A stretch of DNA of 63,085 bases, taken from Nemertoderma westbladi (Eukaryota > Xenacoelomorpha > Nemertodermatida > Nemertodermatidae). Both the position numbers and the translations under genes were made by a program. Below the pieces are notes generated by a model. The model saw only the letters and a list, made by a program, of their open reading frames with translations. It did no database searches and had not been told where the DNA came from. The DNA lies in assembly GCA_032718475.1 (NCBI GenBank), contig JAUCBJ010000127.1:1-63085 (forward strand), in the 5' to 3' direction. This document shows positions 34,944-46,697 of the stretch, piece after piece (the first letter of the stretch is position 1; each line of letters starts with the position of its first letter).

Positions 34944-36589
34944 AAAAGTCTGTTTCAAAACTTGTTTTGTAACACTGTGTTAAAAGCAGATAGAGTAGTC
35001 TATGAATAAACATTTTACACGTTCGTGGGGCCTTCGCGCAGCACGAGGTCCAGTTATGAGATACAAATTAAAATTAAGCGACTGTATCACAAAATCAGGT
35101 TTTGAGAAATTTACCCACACCACCAATCAATCAAAGAAAGGGGGACAGTACGTGTTCACACCTTTTAATCCCCCCCCCCCCCCCCACCCTTCTCAACCAC
35201 CAATACATAACCGTGACATCTACCACCCACGGAAGGGTAGAACGAACTTATTTCCAATCGCACGTTCAATATGCAAAGCCAGGTGGTGTATATGAATATA
35301 ATCAACGCCGTACTCGTCTTAATTATTATAAGCGTCGTTCAATCGTTGCGCTCGTCCAGAGTAAGTCCCCCCCCCCCCCCCCCCCCCCTATCAGAAAGAT
35401 TTACTCAACAAAAAATAGTGTAAATAAATAAACAACTACAAGGATAAGAGGTCATGTGTAGGAAAGCTAATCAGACGATACCTTTACTAATATATTGAGC
35501 TGCATATGGAACTGTAAGTGGAACTGCGGCGATTTGGGGTTTTTTTGTTATGGTGAATAGTCAGCCTGTCCGCGATATGTTCAGCTGCCCTTTTTAATGG
35601 GTTGCAGGTACAAATGAAATACACATTTCAGTTACTAAAATAAAAGTGGCGCTTATTATTGTACATTTACAACAACAATTATATAAATGCAATATGCCTG
35701 ATCCCTATTAATGTACTTTGTACCGCCAATTCTGTAATTCAATAACGCAAAGCCGCGTTTACTGTACAGCAGCACGTAATATATTTGATACTTATTATAC
35801 TAACTAAACTAACAAACCGCAAGGCCTACTTACCGAAATAAATTAACTTTCAGTTAAATACAATATACTTGTTTGCTCTGTAAAAATTTTAATTAAAAAC
35901 AATCCTGCCATTTAATATACCTAATTAGCATGGTTGCGTAAGCAGTATGAATTGGAATGAAATTGTGAAATAATTTATTTAAACTATTATGTACATTTAG
36001 ATTAAATAATAATACAGTAAGTTGGCCTACAGAAATAAACATTGATATTCGGAACAGTAAAACAATTATTTATTTCATTCATTCAACTAACCAGAGAGAC
36101 TCGACTCATAGCTCCAGTGAATATTAACATCCCGAAGTTACTTTAGTAATAATATTAATGTCATTGAACCCGATACACACACACCTCCAATCAGCCAGTT
36201 CAATGGAGAGTGAGTGAATGGATGGCTACCAGCAGCAGCAGCAGTCTGCCTCTTACAAGCGAGGCTGACTGAATACCTCAAGTGTTGCTGGGAAACAAGC
36301 CAACTTGAGTTAACCAATAAATGAGCAGTATTTAATGAGAATACATTTTTTATGCCGGTTTAATTACTTTAGATCAATTAAAGACACGATTATTAAAGCA
36401 AATCACTTGAACTAATTAAAAACTATAATAGAATGGAGTATGCGGATTACATCTGTATATTTTTTAAGTATAATTATTGAAGTCTTATACTGTAAAACAA
36501 TTAATTTCCTTTAAAAGGCAGGTTGAAAATGGTGTTTTTACCGTAATCAACTTAATTAACTAATTAACTGCTATTATCTTAGCTTCTCG
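34944..36589. other. Intergenic, C-homopolymers, no gene seen
   Basis: Two C-runs (about 35170-35185 and 35368-35388) make proline-rich spurious ORFs. The remainder is AT-rich without supported coding or recognised repeats apart from an AGC run near 36231-36243. Confidence 0.4.
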
Positions 36590-36792
36590 AAGGCCACACG
36601 GAAATTCTACTTGGAAAATTTCTAAACTTTTGCCAAACAACATGTGTACCAAGTTTGGATAGATTTCATCAAAGATTGGCCGAGTTATTAACGTTTAAAA
36701 TTGAACACGACAGAACGACAGAACGACAGAACGACAGGTTGATTAATGGTACCACTACGCTAAGGCTCACTCACTTCGTGGCTCGCCCCACA
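36590..36792 (-). repeat. Dispersed repeat ending in GGGGCGAGCCACGAAG
   Basis: On the minus strand it begins TGGGGCGAGCCACGAAGTGA (36792 leftward), the same terminal phrase as the element at 5169, then GAGCCTTAGCG. It contains three copies of ACGACAGA and the phrase CCAAGTTTGGATAGATTTCA. It is a diverged or related family member. Confidence 0.6.
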
Positions 36793-37356
36793 ATTGTGTG
36801 TCTTTCATCTATCCTATCGTTTCTGTAATCTGATTAAGGAGGTAAAAGACCGCATCAGCTGTAGAATAACCTTTTTGTATGCAAATTGAAAAATATCATC
36901 AGTGGATTTACTTGCATTACGAAATACTGAAATATATCTAGAGCCAATAATGTTAAGCCAAAGTTACCTGACATTCTGAGTATTAATTATTATCCATTGT
37001 TGTGAACTTGTGATGCCACCTCACGCCGTTTTGGTGTAATTGCAAATAATGAGTGAGCAACCACAGTATCATCAGGTTGAACGATTGTTTAGTCTACTGC
37101 GTGATTCACACTCACTGCAGTACCAAACAGCCAGAGTACAGAATACTGCACTGAGAGTACAGGAGTACCGGTACTGCTGTACTGGAGTTGTACAGATACA
37201 GAGATATAGCAGTATACGGGTATAGCAGTATAGGCCATAGGCCTACTCGACATCAGTATACAGTATACGTCTGCACGTTGTATATACCTGTATACTGATA
37301 TATCATTCTGAAGATAATATAGAAACACTACACTGCTACTGGCTGACAGGACTGGG

Positions 37357-38094
37357 ATGGCCGATGTCAATGGAATACCTGACAGTTGGGAGAATGAAAA
37401 CGTACCGGTACCGGATCCAGAGCCGGCAACGAAACCGGTCGCCTTGGTTTCCGACAAGTGGGAAGGAGAGGATGAAGACGACGATGATATAAAAGACGCG
37501 TGGGATGCCGACAGCGACTCGGGGGAGAAAAAACCGGTAGAATCGAAGAAAAAGAAACCGCTTGGCGAACGAATACGGGAGAAGGAAGAGCTAAAGAGGA
37601 AACTGTTGGAGGAGAAACGGGAGTCTCAGAAAACCGCGGAGCAACTGAAAACCGATAATTCCCTCCAACAAAAATACCAGGAGGAATCCGACTTCGAACT
37701 GACTAAAGATATGTTTCGCATAGACGATTTGGCCGCTAATGATTCAGACAGCATCGACAAGTTTAACCCTAGAACTGTGGAAGATTTCGATAAATTCCAA
37801 GATAATTTGGTTAAGAAGCTGCGAAGCCTAGAGAGTTTGCCCCTGTACCACCGATTTCTAATGAATCTCTGCAGGGATTTGTGTATTAATATGAGTTCCG
37901 AGCAGATTAAAGACATTGTCGGCACTACGACGGCGCTGTTTAACGAGAAAAGTAAACTCGAGAGGAGCGCTTTGGGTAAAATTAAAAAGAAATCGAAACC
38001 CAGGATTATGGGAGGGAAGGCTGGTGCTAAAGATGGTGTTAATGAACTCAATGAGGACGATGTTGGATATGATGAATTCGACGATATATTCTAG
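37357..38094 (+). CDS. EIF3J: Eukaryotic translation initiation factor 3 subunit J
   Basis: A single uninterrupted frame of 245 residues, close to the usual ~258. eIF3j is a loosely attached subunit of eIF3 that binds the 40S decoding region and helps initiation-complete assembly and recycling. Visible features: N-terminal PDSWENENV, the acidic VSDKWEGEDEDDDDIKDAWD segment typical of the family, a basic coiled-coil region (KKKKPLGERIREKEELKRKL), the helical core LTKDMFRIDDLAANDSDSID and FQDNLVKKLRSLESLPLYHR, and the acidic/aromatic C-terminus YDEFDDIF. The ATG at 37357 starts the family-typical N-terminus. No intron is needed. The 5' flank (37110-37340) is dense in TACTG/GTAC palindromic words. 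The next gene lies 3.3 kb downstream on the same strand. Confidence 0.95.
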   Translation: MADVNGIPDSWENENVPVPDPEPATKPVALVSDKWEGEDEDDDDIKDAWDADSDSGEKKPVESKKKKPLGERIREKEELKRKLLEEKRESQKTAEQLKTDNSLQQKYQEESDFELTKDMFRIDDLAANDSDSIDKFNPRTVEDFDKFQDNLVKKLRSLESLPLYHRFLMNLCRDLCINMSSEQIKDIVGTTTALFNEKSKLERSALGKIKKKSKPRIMGGKAGAKDGVNELNEDDVGYDEFDDIF

Positions 38095-40055
38095 AATATT
38101 TCCGTGTCACCCGGGTTGTGGGCGATTTTGTTGTGTTATGCCTACATATTTATAATTAATTAATTACTACAACTAATTATTGACAAGGAAGCTACAACAT
38201 CTGTGTGGTAAAGTCATTGTTATCATTTAAACAATTATTTTATCGAACACGAACTCTATAATAATATAATATTGTTTAATATCAATAATTTTGTTATATT
38301 TCAAATATTTGGTTGTGTTTTCTCATATCTTCATGCAGCTTATCATATATTTATTGGATTGATTATTCGATCGCCTTCGCAATTATTAGTTAATCATTTG
38401 ATAATTTTTGGAGTTTGCACAGTTTTAACCGGAAGTAGGGTTCGAACTAGTTACCTTTAGGGCCGGTGTGTGTTGGAGTAGAAATTACATGGGGGGTGGG
38501 GGGGGGGGGGGGGCTGGTGGTTGAATAGATGAAACATATCGACCCTAACCTAGAAGTGAAATATACACACTTATTTTCTAAAATGAATAATTTAATTCAA
38601 TATTCCTTTTATGTATTTTGCTAGAATGTATATTATTTTATTATTAGTTACGAAATTGGCTTTGGAATACATTACAAAGTATTAGTTGAAAGCTTGAGTG
38701 GTACATTAGTATTAGGCAGTCAGGGTCAAATTCAAGTTTCAATGTATTTATTAGGCGCCGAATCTGGTTGAATTTAATCTGCAACGTGCCGTCGGCGTCC
38801 CACCACGTCGGGCAACGTGGAATTAAAAAACGTGAAATTTCATATAAAATTATATTAAATGTCTAAAAGGCAGGAAATTAAAATAATTTAGTTTTTCTAT
38901 AAAATTATTAGCCCATGTAAAGTATACGAGACTTTCTGCCGTTATATTTCACTTTGCAGTTTATCCCGATATGAATAATACTAAGTTTTCACTAAAACCA
39001 CAGGTTTCAGAGGGGCTGATTCTAACCAAAACAATAAACGATAAGTATCTGTACAGGTTGTAAGACAGAAATAAGCGCTATAAAACACTTAATAAGGGAG
39101 ACAGGGGGGAAAACTCGACGCAAAACCCGACTTGGCGAATTAATATCCCGCCTCAATGTTAAATTATCAATTAAGGGAAAGGAGCAGGTTACAGTGGCAC
39201 GATATTTTAACCAAAACAATAAACTAAACACAATAGAACAGGTTACAGTTTTATTTTTGAGAGTAATCAGCTGTTATTTGCGTCCAATTTCCCCTGGAGA
39301 GGGATGAATTTTTATTGCGTCCAGTTCCCCCCCTATCTGTAATAAGGATAAATTTGGAAAAAAAAAAAATTCTTCATATACAAAATTCCAGAAGAATTTC
39401 GACTGCAAAGTGAAAACCTGGTATTCTTAACATCCGGGCGAAATTATAAAATTAATAATGCTATTCTGATTTGCAGTTTAAAATATCTGCAGATAATAAA
39501 TTTCAAAATTATGTTTTGTAAATACATACATTGAATATAAATTTACTTACACTTATAGCGAAGACTCCATTATTGATTGTTCGTAATAGTGAGAGACAGG
39601 GTTGGGTTGGGGTATTAACCACAGGGCTGAACGTATTTATATAGTTCAAAATTTACATCGTAATTAAAAACAGTAAACACCCAGGTCTCTCATCTTATCT
39701 TAATAGCGTGTAATCTTCGCTCGCTAATTTATCAATTAAGGGAAGACCAGGTTACAATGGCATGTAATTCTAACCAAAACAGTAAACGTGAGTTACATGT
39801 TACAGGTTTAAATCAGCTGACAATAACTTATAGTAGAAGTGGCTACTGACCGGACGCTCTGAATACCGCTGAATATTGAAGCTGTATATTTGATTTATAT
39901 TTTACGTGTGTATTATATCGACCGGACCCTTATTACCACAATTAAGTAACCTGCATTATTCAATTCAAATTAAGTTTATATTCCATTGATAATAATTATT
40001 AGTTAACAATATTATTATAGATGCACAATGCAATCCTATGTAATAATGGAAATCG
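38095..40055. other. Intergenic with short dispersed repeats
   Basis: No gene. A G-homopolymer lies at about 38490-38512. Copies of the AGGTTAC...TAACCAAAAC family lie near 39025-39060, 39165-39235 and 39735-39805. The second is preceded by CGACGCAAAACCCGACTTGG and TCAATGTTAAATTATCAATT, which also precede the copy at 60.1 kb. Confidence 0.55.
39115..39235 (+). repeat. Dispersed short repeat (AGGTTAC...TAACCAAAAC family)
   Basis: Contains CTCAATGTTAAATTATCAAT, GGGAAAGGAGCAGGTTACAG and TAACCAAAACAATAAAC in that order, as in 60070-60185. This is the longer version of the repeat seen at 11.5, 39.7 and 44.6 kb. Confidence 0.65.
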
Positions 40056-41140
40056 AAGCAGGACCTTATCGCTCCTGGAACTTTATCGCCCCTATAAATT
40101 GCATTTTTGTTGGGAACTTATCGCCCCCCAGTTTTGAGTTTTTAGGAACTTAACGCCCCTGGGTCTTTATCGCCCCCGAGTCGTTATCGCCCCTGTCATT
40201 ATATGCAGGATACTTTCCCAAACTTTCTCATACTTCCTCTAAGTCACATATTTTACTGTAGTTATAGTTATACATTTACGTTTACATTTATATTTATACT
40301 CAAATAGTTTCAGTTAGAGGAGGCCTACAATTAAAAATTATATTATTCATATTTTCATTTTCATATTCAATTCATAGAATTGATTTAGCAGCAAACATTT
40401 AGCTAATTGAGCAGCAGCTTGATTTAGTGTTAACAATCTGGGTTTTCATTCGGGAGGCTCCAGATTTGTTCCCTCGATGACGCATTTTTTTTTACTGTTT
40501 TGGCACAGGACTTTAAATGCTGCAGACTAGCTCTACCAAGGATTTCGTCCTTTGATGGTCGATAAATGAGAACCATGGTAACTTGGAAAACAGAGTGGAA
40601 GGGTTTATTGTGGAAGATCACCCATGGTGGAGAACAGGCATTCCTTTTGCGCTTTAGGAAACATAGTGGAGGGGTTTACTATGGAACATCACCATCAGAT
40701 TTATTTTAACGTATTTTTTGCAATAGACCTTTGTACATATTATTCAAATTTTACCTATGCCAGTAATACATGCAGTTTAATTATTAATGATTTTAAAATA
40801 CTCTATTTTTAACATATTTTATAACATATTGATTTTATTTATAACATTTGTAGGCCTACTTAGGCAATTCAATGTATGGCATGTATCTCGTAATTTAACT
40901 ACTTAGTAGGCCTATATGGATACAGGCTCTTGTGACACTAATAAACAATACGAATACCAATACCTACTCCCATTCAAAAATCATATTGTCACAGTGGGGA
41001 TAAGTTACCAGGAGCGATAAAGACCCGGGGGCGATATGTTCCCAAGGGGCGATAAAGGACCATTTGAGGGGCGATAAGTTCCCAGGGGGCGATAAGGGCC
41101 AGGGGCGATAAAGGTGCAAGGGGCGATAAGGCCCTACAAT
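40056..41140. mobile_element. Fold-back element with arms of repeated TTATCGCCCC / GGGGCGATAA
   Basis: The left arm (40058-40195) has six TTATCGCCCC-like words, for example AGGACCTTATCGCTCCTGG at its edge. The right arm (40998-41140) has about seven copies of the inverse, GGGGCGATAA, ending AGGGGCGATAAGGCCCT. Outer edges pair as terminal inverted repeats. Between the arms are a SINE (40410-40695) and AT-rich sequence. There is no transposase and no clear target duplication. Confidence 0.75.
40410..40695 (+). mobile_element. tRNA-derived SINE with ~1.5 tail units
   Basis: Plus-strand copy starting AGCAGCAGCTTGATTTAGTG, with a degraded B-box near 40470, body GGCACAGGACTTTAAATGCT and TTGATGGTCGATAAATGAGA, then the tail unit AGAGTGGAAGGGTTTATTGT plus GGAAGATCACCCATGG and a partial second unit (GTGGAGGGGTTTACTATGGA). 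It is nested in the TTATCGCCCC fold-back element. Confidence 0.8.
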
Positions 41141-41418
41141 CGTTGTATGTACGATGATGTATGTTGTATGACATTGTTGTATGGTATTACTTACTTTACT
41201 TTAGTCCACACTGTCTGGCAATAAAGATACATTTACTACAGTATACTGTACTACTGTCTGTCTGTAGTTAGATACTGTACAGCTGTATGTACACTATAGT
41301 AATAATTGTTTTTTGTTCTACAGTATTTGTTTGATCTGGTATTGTAGTACTACTGTACTACAGTACTGCTGTACTGCAGTAGGCCAACCTCAGTACCACA
41401 TTACAGCATTAGTTGATA

Positions 41419-42111
41419 ATGGCGACGGTTTCACCTCTTGTCGGACTCGTATTAGGTGGGACAGGGGCTACTGGCAAGGCTCTAATAACCCAACTATTGG
41501 AGGATTCCAATTTCACTAAGGTCATAGTCGTCGGCAGAAGAACAGCGTCGTTGTCGGACGATAAAGTCAAGGAGATTATTATAGACTTCGACCGAATAAA
41601 GGATCACTCCAGTGCGTTTACTGGAGCGGATGTGGCGTTTTGTTGTCTCGGTACAACGCGCGGAAAATCCGGCGTTGAGGGTTTTAAAAAAGTTGATTAC
41701 GAGTTTGTAGTTAATTCAGCGGAAGCGTTGAAAACAGGTGGATGCAAACATTTCCATCTGGTCACTTCGGCAGGTGCGAACGCCAACTCCCGACTGCTGT
41801 ACCCCCAGACTAAAGGTCGCGCCGAGGAGGCGGTCAGGGCGCTAGGGTTCCCCCGAGTTAGTGTCTACCACCCCAAAATGTTGCTGACTAAACGCGATGA
41901 ATCCAGACCGGCGGAGTCCCTCTTCCAGTCTCTGTTGGCCCCGGTCGCCTGGGCCTCTCCCACCCTACTCACCACTAGGTGTAGCACTCTCGCGCGCGCT
42001 ATGATTAACAACTGTTTTAACTCCCTCCCCGGTGATGATACTTACGAGGTTGTTGACAACGCGAAGATTCACGTTTTAGCTGACGGTTCTAGTAAAGATA
42101 AATCCACATAA
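41419..42111 (+). CDS. HTATIP2: HTATIP2/TIP30-like NAD(P)-binding oxidoreductase
   Basis: A single-exon frame of 230 residues (human protein about 242). It belongs to the extended/atypical short-chain dehydrogenase fold. Near the N-terminus is the dinucleotide-binding loop GLVLGGTGATGKALITQLL, then VIVVGRR (cofactor-selecting end of strand 2), DVAFCCLGTTRGKSG, the serine motif HLVTSAGAN, and Tyr-X3-Lys in LYPQTKGRAEEAVRALGF. It ends with the YEVVDNAKIH motif typical of the family. TIP30-type proteins are cytosolic/nuclear reductase-like regulators linked to import and apoptosis control; the substrate here cannot be read from sequence. ATG 41419 is preferred over an in-frame upstream TTG. The 5' flank has a dense run of TACTG/CAGTA words (41323-41400). 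Confidence 0.93.
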   Translation: MATVSPLVGLVLGGTGATGKALITQLLEDSNFTKVIVVGRRTASLSDDKVKEIIIDFDRIKDHSSAFTGADVAFCCLGTTRGKSGVEGFKKVDYEFVVNSAEALKTGGCKHFHLVTSAGANANSRLLYPQTKGRAEEAVRALGFPRVSVYHPKMLLTKRDESRPAESLFQSLLAPVAWASPTLLTTRCSTLARAMINNCFNSLPGDDTYEVVDNAKIHVLADGSSKDKST

Positions 42112-42148
42112 ATTCGGCATTATTCCTGTAGGCGCCTATTCAAACATT

Positions 42149-42207
42149 ATAAGTTTTAAAACTTCGTTTTCCTTACAACATAAGTTTTAAAACTTCGTTT
42201 TCCTTAC
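42149..42207. repeat. 31-bp tandem duplication in the HTATIP2 3' flank
   Basis: Two copies of ATAAGTTTTAAAACTTCG followed by TTTTCCTTAC, about 40 bases after the stop. AAGTTTTAAAACTT is itself palindromic. Confidence 0.9.
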
Positions 42208-42957
42208 TAACCTTACTTCTTTTCCTCACATCCTACGTTTCTTATAATTAATATCTTTCAAGTCACCGGACCGGGACAGGATACGATACGATACGAAATA
42301 CAATTTACGTATCTTGCTTGGTATTTTTTCGTAAAGGCCTAATCTAAATCTACATGTAATACGAATAACTACTGTACTTTTCGTACCAGAATTGTTTCCT
42401 ATTTTTAACGATAACAGTCTTATCATAAATTAGTTATTTATCCGTTTATTTATTAAAAGGCAAATAACTATAATGCAACATTTCTACACCAGCAGTATAC
42501 AGTATTTATATAACCCATTATAACTATATATTATAATTTCTTTCAGTTTCAGATACTCCTATTCAACCTAGTGTTTGGATGGTTGTTTAATTAATTACTT
42601 AAATATTTTATGGTGATGTTTATTCTTAAATGGCGGTTGTGTCGGATGGTAGGGTGGCTAGTTAGTAGACTAGACATTAATGTGCTGGATCGTATATCTA
42701 ACCAATTAAATAATTTCTTTATTTATTCGTAATTAACTGCTCCCTAATTCGTTTGGATTTATGTGCTGTCTTGTTTATTGTAATTATTATGTACATTTTG
42801 TTGTTATTAAAAAAGTATATATATTATGATGCTTCTTGATTTGTTGAATAATAGAATTACTGATTTACAGTTGTCTGGAGTGCTCTTTCTTATATCCTGT
42901 TGGGATGGTTAGGCTTCCCGGATTGTAACATTAATTTGTCGCTCGGGTCGTATATAG
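42208..42957. other. Intergenic, no gene seen
   Basis: AT-rich. A short ACGATACGATACGA run near 42282-42296 is the only structure noted. Confidence 0.4.
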
Positions 42958-43195
42958 GTGGCAAGAAGGCTAATACGTACCGTGTTAACCGGATCAGACA
43001 TTTCCCACTACAGGATCAATCCTGCTCCTAAATATAAAAATCTTAATATCCTCCAGTTTAACCTTCTGAACTCTCATCAAGTTGCCCTACGAACACACTC
43101 AGACTACTCTATTCCTAAAGTAAGATCTCAAAGGAAAGACCCATGAGTTTTCAAGGCTCAACAATATGGAACTCAGTCCCCTCTGACTTAATATA
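42958..43195 (+). mobile_element. LINE C-terminal remnant
   Basis: One frame gives ALRTHSDYSIPKVRSQRKDP, and after a frame change MSFQGSTIWNSVPSDLIYR. This order matches the C-terminal ends of LINE ORF2 proteins (...IPKVRS...SFQGP.IWNSLPSDL). It is short and frameshifted, so dead. Confidence 0.6.
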
Positions 43196-44499
43196 TAGAA
43201 ATTTATTATTGCTTATCAACCTGTAAAGTAACAGTCACAGTCTCTTGCTTAGCTCGTATAGTAACATTTGCCCCCCCAACCCCTGACCAACTCCCCCCCC
43301 CCCCCCCCCCCCCCCACCTCCGCACGCCCGTGGCTATACTAGCCACGCTATTGCTCTTTCTATAGTCACTACCTATCTTGTAATATGTATCATTATTATA
43401 TGACGTCTTATTGTCATTTAGTGTATACTGTATGCAATGGGAATATCGGATTACCAAATCAAACTTAAACATACATTTCGGATTTCCAGGATGGTCACTC
43501 TCGGGAACCCTACTTTTTTTTATCAAAGTATCCAGTTCGGTATAAAATGAATGTTGGCCCCGAACTCGTGTTTTAATTGTCTGATTTGTTTTCCCAACTT
43601 TCACAAAATCGTTCTGAAATCTAATTGGCGGGCTAGTTTACAGTACTGTCTCTCTAACAACAAATGTACTTATAGGCAGGTGGTTCAATTGGCGTGATAA
43701 ACGCACACGAAATTCATCTTTGTTCGACTTTGGAAAGGATCGCAGATCAATAACTATTCTACAGTAATTGATACATTACGATGTAACAACATGGAGCATG
43801 GAAGTCAATCTCCCTTTGAGCCGCCACACAAATGCCCTTGTTTGTAGAGTGAGTCAGAATCAGAAGCCATACTTAATGGCTTCCAACGCACACCGTGGCT
43901 TCTGAAACATTTGGGAACTGCACAGTACTGCTGTAATTAATAGGTACCGGGCTGTATAGTAGATTACTGTAATTTCTTTCAGTTTAAAAATAACGCCGAA
44001 GGCAAGGACTACTATATAGTAGTCCTTGGCCGTAGCTTATCTGAGCCGATATTCAAATCCAAATACTTGTGTATATTAATTAACTTGAATATAATCCTGT
44101 TATTATTAGAGAAACTATAAATACGACAATATAATATTGAATTTAAAAGCAATTACAGTAATTGAATTGTGTTGTAGGTAAGCGGGAAATTTAAAAAGTA
44201 TTACAGTTCTCGGTTTTATTTTTCTATTTAGAACTACCGGTACCGGTAGGGTAGTCAGGAAATGCTTAGTTGTTAACTTTATGGACCGGTATACTAGCTG
44301 TATAGGCAGGGCCTTATCAAACCTTGTCTAAAGGTACTTTTATCGGTGTCCGAACGCGAACTGCCGAATTCGCTATGAGAATTTGGGAGTCAGGGGTGGG
44401 ACGTACTAGGTAGCGGTACTAGCATTAGCGTAGTTGTACCAGTCTGCCATTCAGCAGTTCAGGCTGTCAGGAGTACAGGAACGGGAGTAGATATAGTCT
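43196..44499. other. Intergenic with C-homopolymer
   Basis: A C-run at about 43288-43313 and TACCGGTA-type words. The 132-residue minus-strand ORF (43206-43604) is partly built from the C-run (poly-Gly) and has no recognisable domain. Confidence 0.4.
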
Positions 44500-44720
44500 T
44501 TTCTAACCAAAACTTGCTCACTGAAGAACTAGCGATTAACAACTTTAACAGGGTGGGTATAAATTAAACGCTGCGCCTACTACCGACAACCAACGCCGAC
44601 AACCATTATTAAAGATAATTAATGTTATTTATTAATTTACTGATTGAGGGAAATGAGCAGGTTACAGTGTAAGCTTATTCTAACCAAAACGATAAACGAG
44701 AGTCACGAATTCAGGTTACA
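44500..44720 (+). repeat. Dispersed short repeat (AGGTTAC...TAACCAAAAC family) upstream of WDR46
   Basis: CTAACCAAAAC at about 44504, then GAGGGAAATGAGCAGGTTAC and CTAACCAAAACGATAAACGA at about 44646-44700. It ends about 190 bases before the WDR46 start codon, so it may lie in or near that gene's promoter/5' UTR. Confidence 0.6.
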
Positions 44721-44910
44721 TTTTCATATTTGCTGTTGTCGGCAGTGGTTGTTGGCGAGGCGTTCACACCCATAACACTGTAACAGGTTGACTTTCGTAT
44801 ATATTCTGTACAGCTTCTGTAGATCTATCAGCCTATATCTGTATATGTTCGTGCATATTTGAGCTTGAGCCTTCGTTTCTTTCCACTTAAATCTCACCAT
44901 TCCTGCAATC

Positions 44911-46575
44911 ATGGTTGAGAAAAATGTTTTAAAACGAGGAAAACCAACTATCGGTGCTTTCTCTAACAAACGGAAGAAAAACCGTTACTTTATATTAAAG
45001 AAAAATGAAAACAAGACAAAACTTTCAGCCTTGAAGACTCGACACAATAAATTACTGAAACTCCGCGATAAAGCGCTTCTTACAGCCCACGAGAAGGCCA
45101 ATAAACTAAAAGTAGCGAAACACTCTAGGGGCGAACCGGTCCCATTGGACGAGTTAGCAACCGCCAGTTTACGTTCCAGCGTGCGAAGCCGCGAGGATAA
45201 ATACACCAAGGCGGTGAACCAACTGGTGCGAGCGGATATGCTTCTGACGGAAACATCGGGCTATTTAATACCGGATGAGGGCCAACAAACAGCCGAGATA
45301 TCGCAGGAAGCCATTAGGGATGCTGTCGACATCGCCAGCGCAAATAAATCATTTAATTTACAGCTGCAATTCGGACCTTATCACCTGGATTACACGCGCA
45401 ACGGTCGCTTTATGTGTCTCGGCGGCGCAAAGGGTCACGTTGCTGCGTTCGATTGCCTCACAAAGGATTTACTATTCGAGATTAACGTTATGGAGAGCGT
45501 TTCGGACATTAAATGGCTTCATCAGGAGACCATGCTAGCGGTCGCGCAAAAAAAATGGCTCTACATATATGATAACAATGGAATCGAGTTGCATTGTCTT
45601 AAAACCTTCCCGGGAGTAACTCGTATGGAATTCTTACCTTTCCACTTCCTATTGGCCACGACTAGCGAACGCTCTTACCTTAAATACTTAGACACTTCTA
45701 TAGGACGTGAAGTTTCCTCTATAAACACTAAACTCGGTCGTTTATCCGTTATGTGCCAGAATCCGGACAACGCCGTGGTCCATCTCGGACACGCGAACGG
45801 CACTGTGACGTTATGGAGTCCGAGCGTGGCGACGCCGCTCGCCAAGATGTTGTGCCACAAAACCCCGGTGCGAGGGGTCGCGGTAGACCCCACGGGTCGT
45901 TACTTAGCAACCGCGGGTCAAGACGCTAAATTGAAATTGTTTGATATTCGAGGTTTTAAAGAACTTAAAGAGTTTCGGGTTGTTGAATCGGTTTCGTGTT
46001 TGACTTTTAGTCAGCGGGGGTTGTTAGCCGCTTCCAGGGGGTCTGTAGTCGAGGTTTACCGCTGGGAGACTGATCAAGGTTCGCCGTACTTACGACACGA
46101 ATGTGACGACACTGTGGCCTCATTGCGTTTCTGCCCGTTCGAGGACGTTCTCGGGGTTGGGCACCGACGTGGGGTCGATAGTCTGTTAGTGCCGGGGAGC
46201 GGGGAGTCCAATTACGACGCGTTGGAAGCCAATCCGTACCGGGGAAAGAAACAACGACAGGAGATGGAGGTTAAACAGTTGCTGGATAAACTGAGTCCGG
46301 ATATGATAACTCTGGATAATACGGTGCTCGGAAAGGTTGATGTACGGGAAATAGGGGAGGAAACTGGGGTTGTTAAACGTCCGGGGAAGTTCGTACCGCG
46401 TTGGAAGAAAAAGGGGAAAGGGTCAGCGGGAAAACGTGAGAATATAAAGCAAGGAGTTAGGGAGAAGAGAGTTAGGGAAGAGGTTGATAAGGTTGTGGAT
46501 GTTACTGAGGGAGGTGGGGGGAGTGTAAGGAAACCGTTTGTTCCGTATAAAACTACGTTAGATCGTTTCCTGTGA
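44911..46575 (+). CDS. WDR46: WD repeat-containing protein 46 (UTP7/BING4), ribosome biogenesis
   Basis: A single-exon frame of 554 residues (human about 610). The yeast counterpart Utp7 is part of the nucleolar small-subunit processome needed for 18S rRNA maturation. Seen here: a basic N-terminal arm (residues 1-120, KKNRYFILKKNENKTKLSAL), then FGPYHLDYTRNGRFMCLGGA opening the propeller, WD-type blades such as HLGHANGTVTLWSPSVATPL and YLATAGQDAKLKLFDIRGFK, the BING4 C-terminal signature EDVLGVGHRRGVDSLLVPGS followed by GE and NYDALEANPYRGKKQRQEME, and a basic tail ending PFVPYKTTLDRFL. ATG 44911 gives the family-typical start. A variant polyadenylation signal ATTAAA lies at 46620, about 45 bases past the stop. 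The copy is intact and probably functional despite lacking introns. Confidence 0.96.
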   Translation: MVEKNVLKRGKPTIGAFSNKRKKNRYFILKKNENKTKLSALKTRHNKLLKLRDKALLTAHEKANKLKVAKHSRGEPVPLDELATASLRSSVRSREDKYTKAVNQLVRADMLLTETSGYLIPDEGQQTAEISQEAIRDAVDIASANKSFNLQLQFGPYHLDYTRNGRFMCLGGAKGHVAAFDCLTKDLLFEINVMESVSDIKWLHQETMLAVAQKKWLYIYDNNGIELHCLKTFPGVTRMEFLPFHFLLATTSERSYLKYLDTSIGREVSSINTKLGRLSVMCQNPDNAVVHLGHANGTVTLWSPSVATPLAKMLCHKTPVRGVAVDPTGRYLATAGQDAKLKLFDIRGFKELKEFRVVESVSCLTFSQRGLLAASRGSVVEVYRWETDQGSPYLRHECDDTVASLRFCPFEDVLGVGHRRGVDSLLVPGSGESNYDALEANPYRGKKQRQEMEVKQLLDKLSPDMITLDNTVLGKVDVREIGEETGVVKRPGKFVPRWKKKGKGSAGKRENIKQGVREKRVREEVDKVVDVTEGGGGSVRKPFVPYKTTLDRFL

Positions 46576-46697
46576 GTAAATAGTTTCGTTTACTTTGACG
46601 TCAATCGATTATTTTATGGATTAAAATTTCTTATTACATAAAAACAAAAATCCAAATATATTTTTTTTCCTCCCAATTATACTATTTTACTATGTTA

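Noticed and set aside
35002-35431. Proline-rich ORFs
   Set aside because: Created by two C-homopolymers; no conserved features.
37089-38051. Antisense ORFs over EIF3J
   Set aside because: Shadows of the EIF3J coding sequence and its 5' flank.
43206-43604. 132-residue minus-strand ORF as a gene or exon
   Set aside because: A poly-Gly stretch comes from a C-homopolymer and there is no recognisable domain or splice context.
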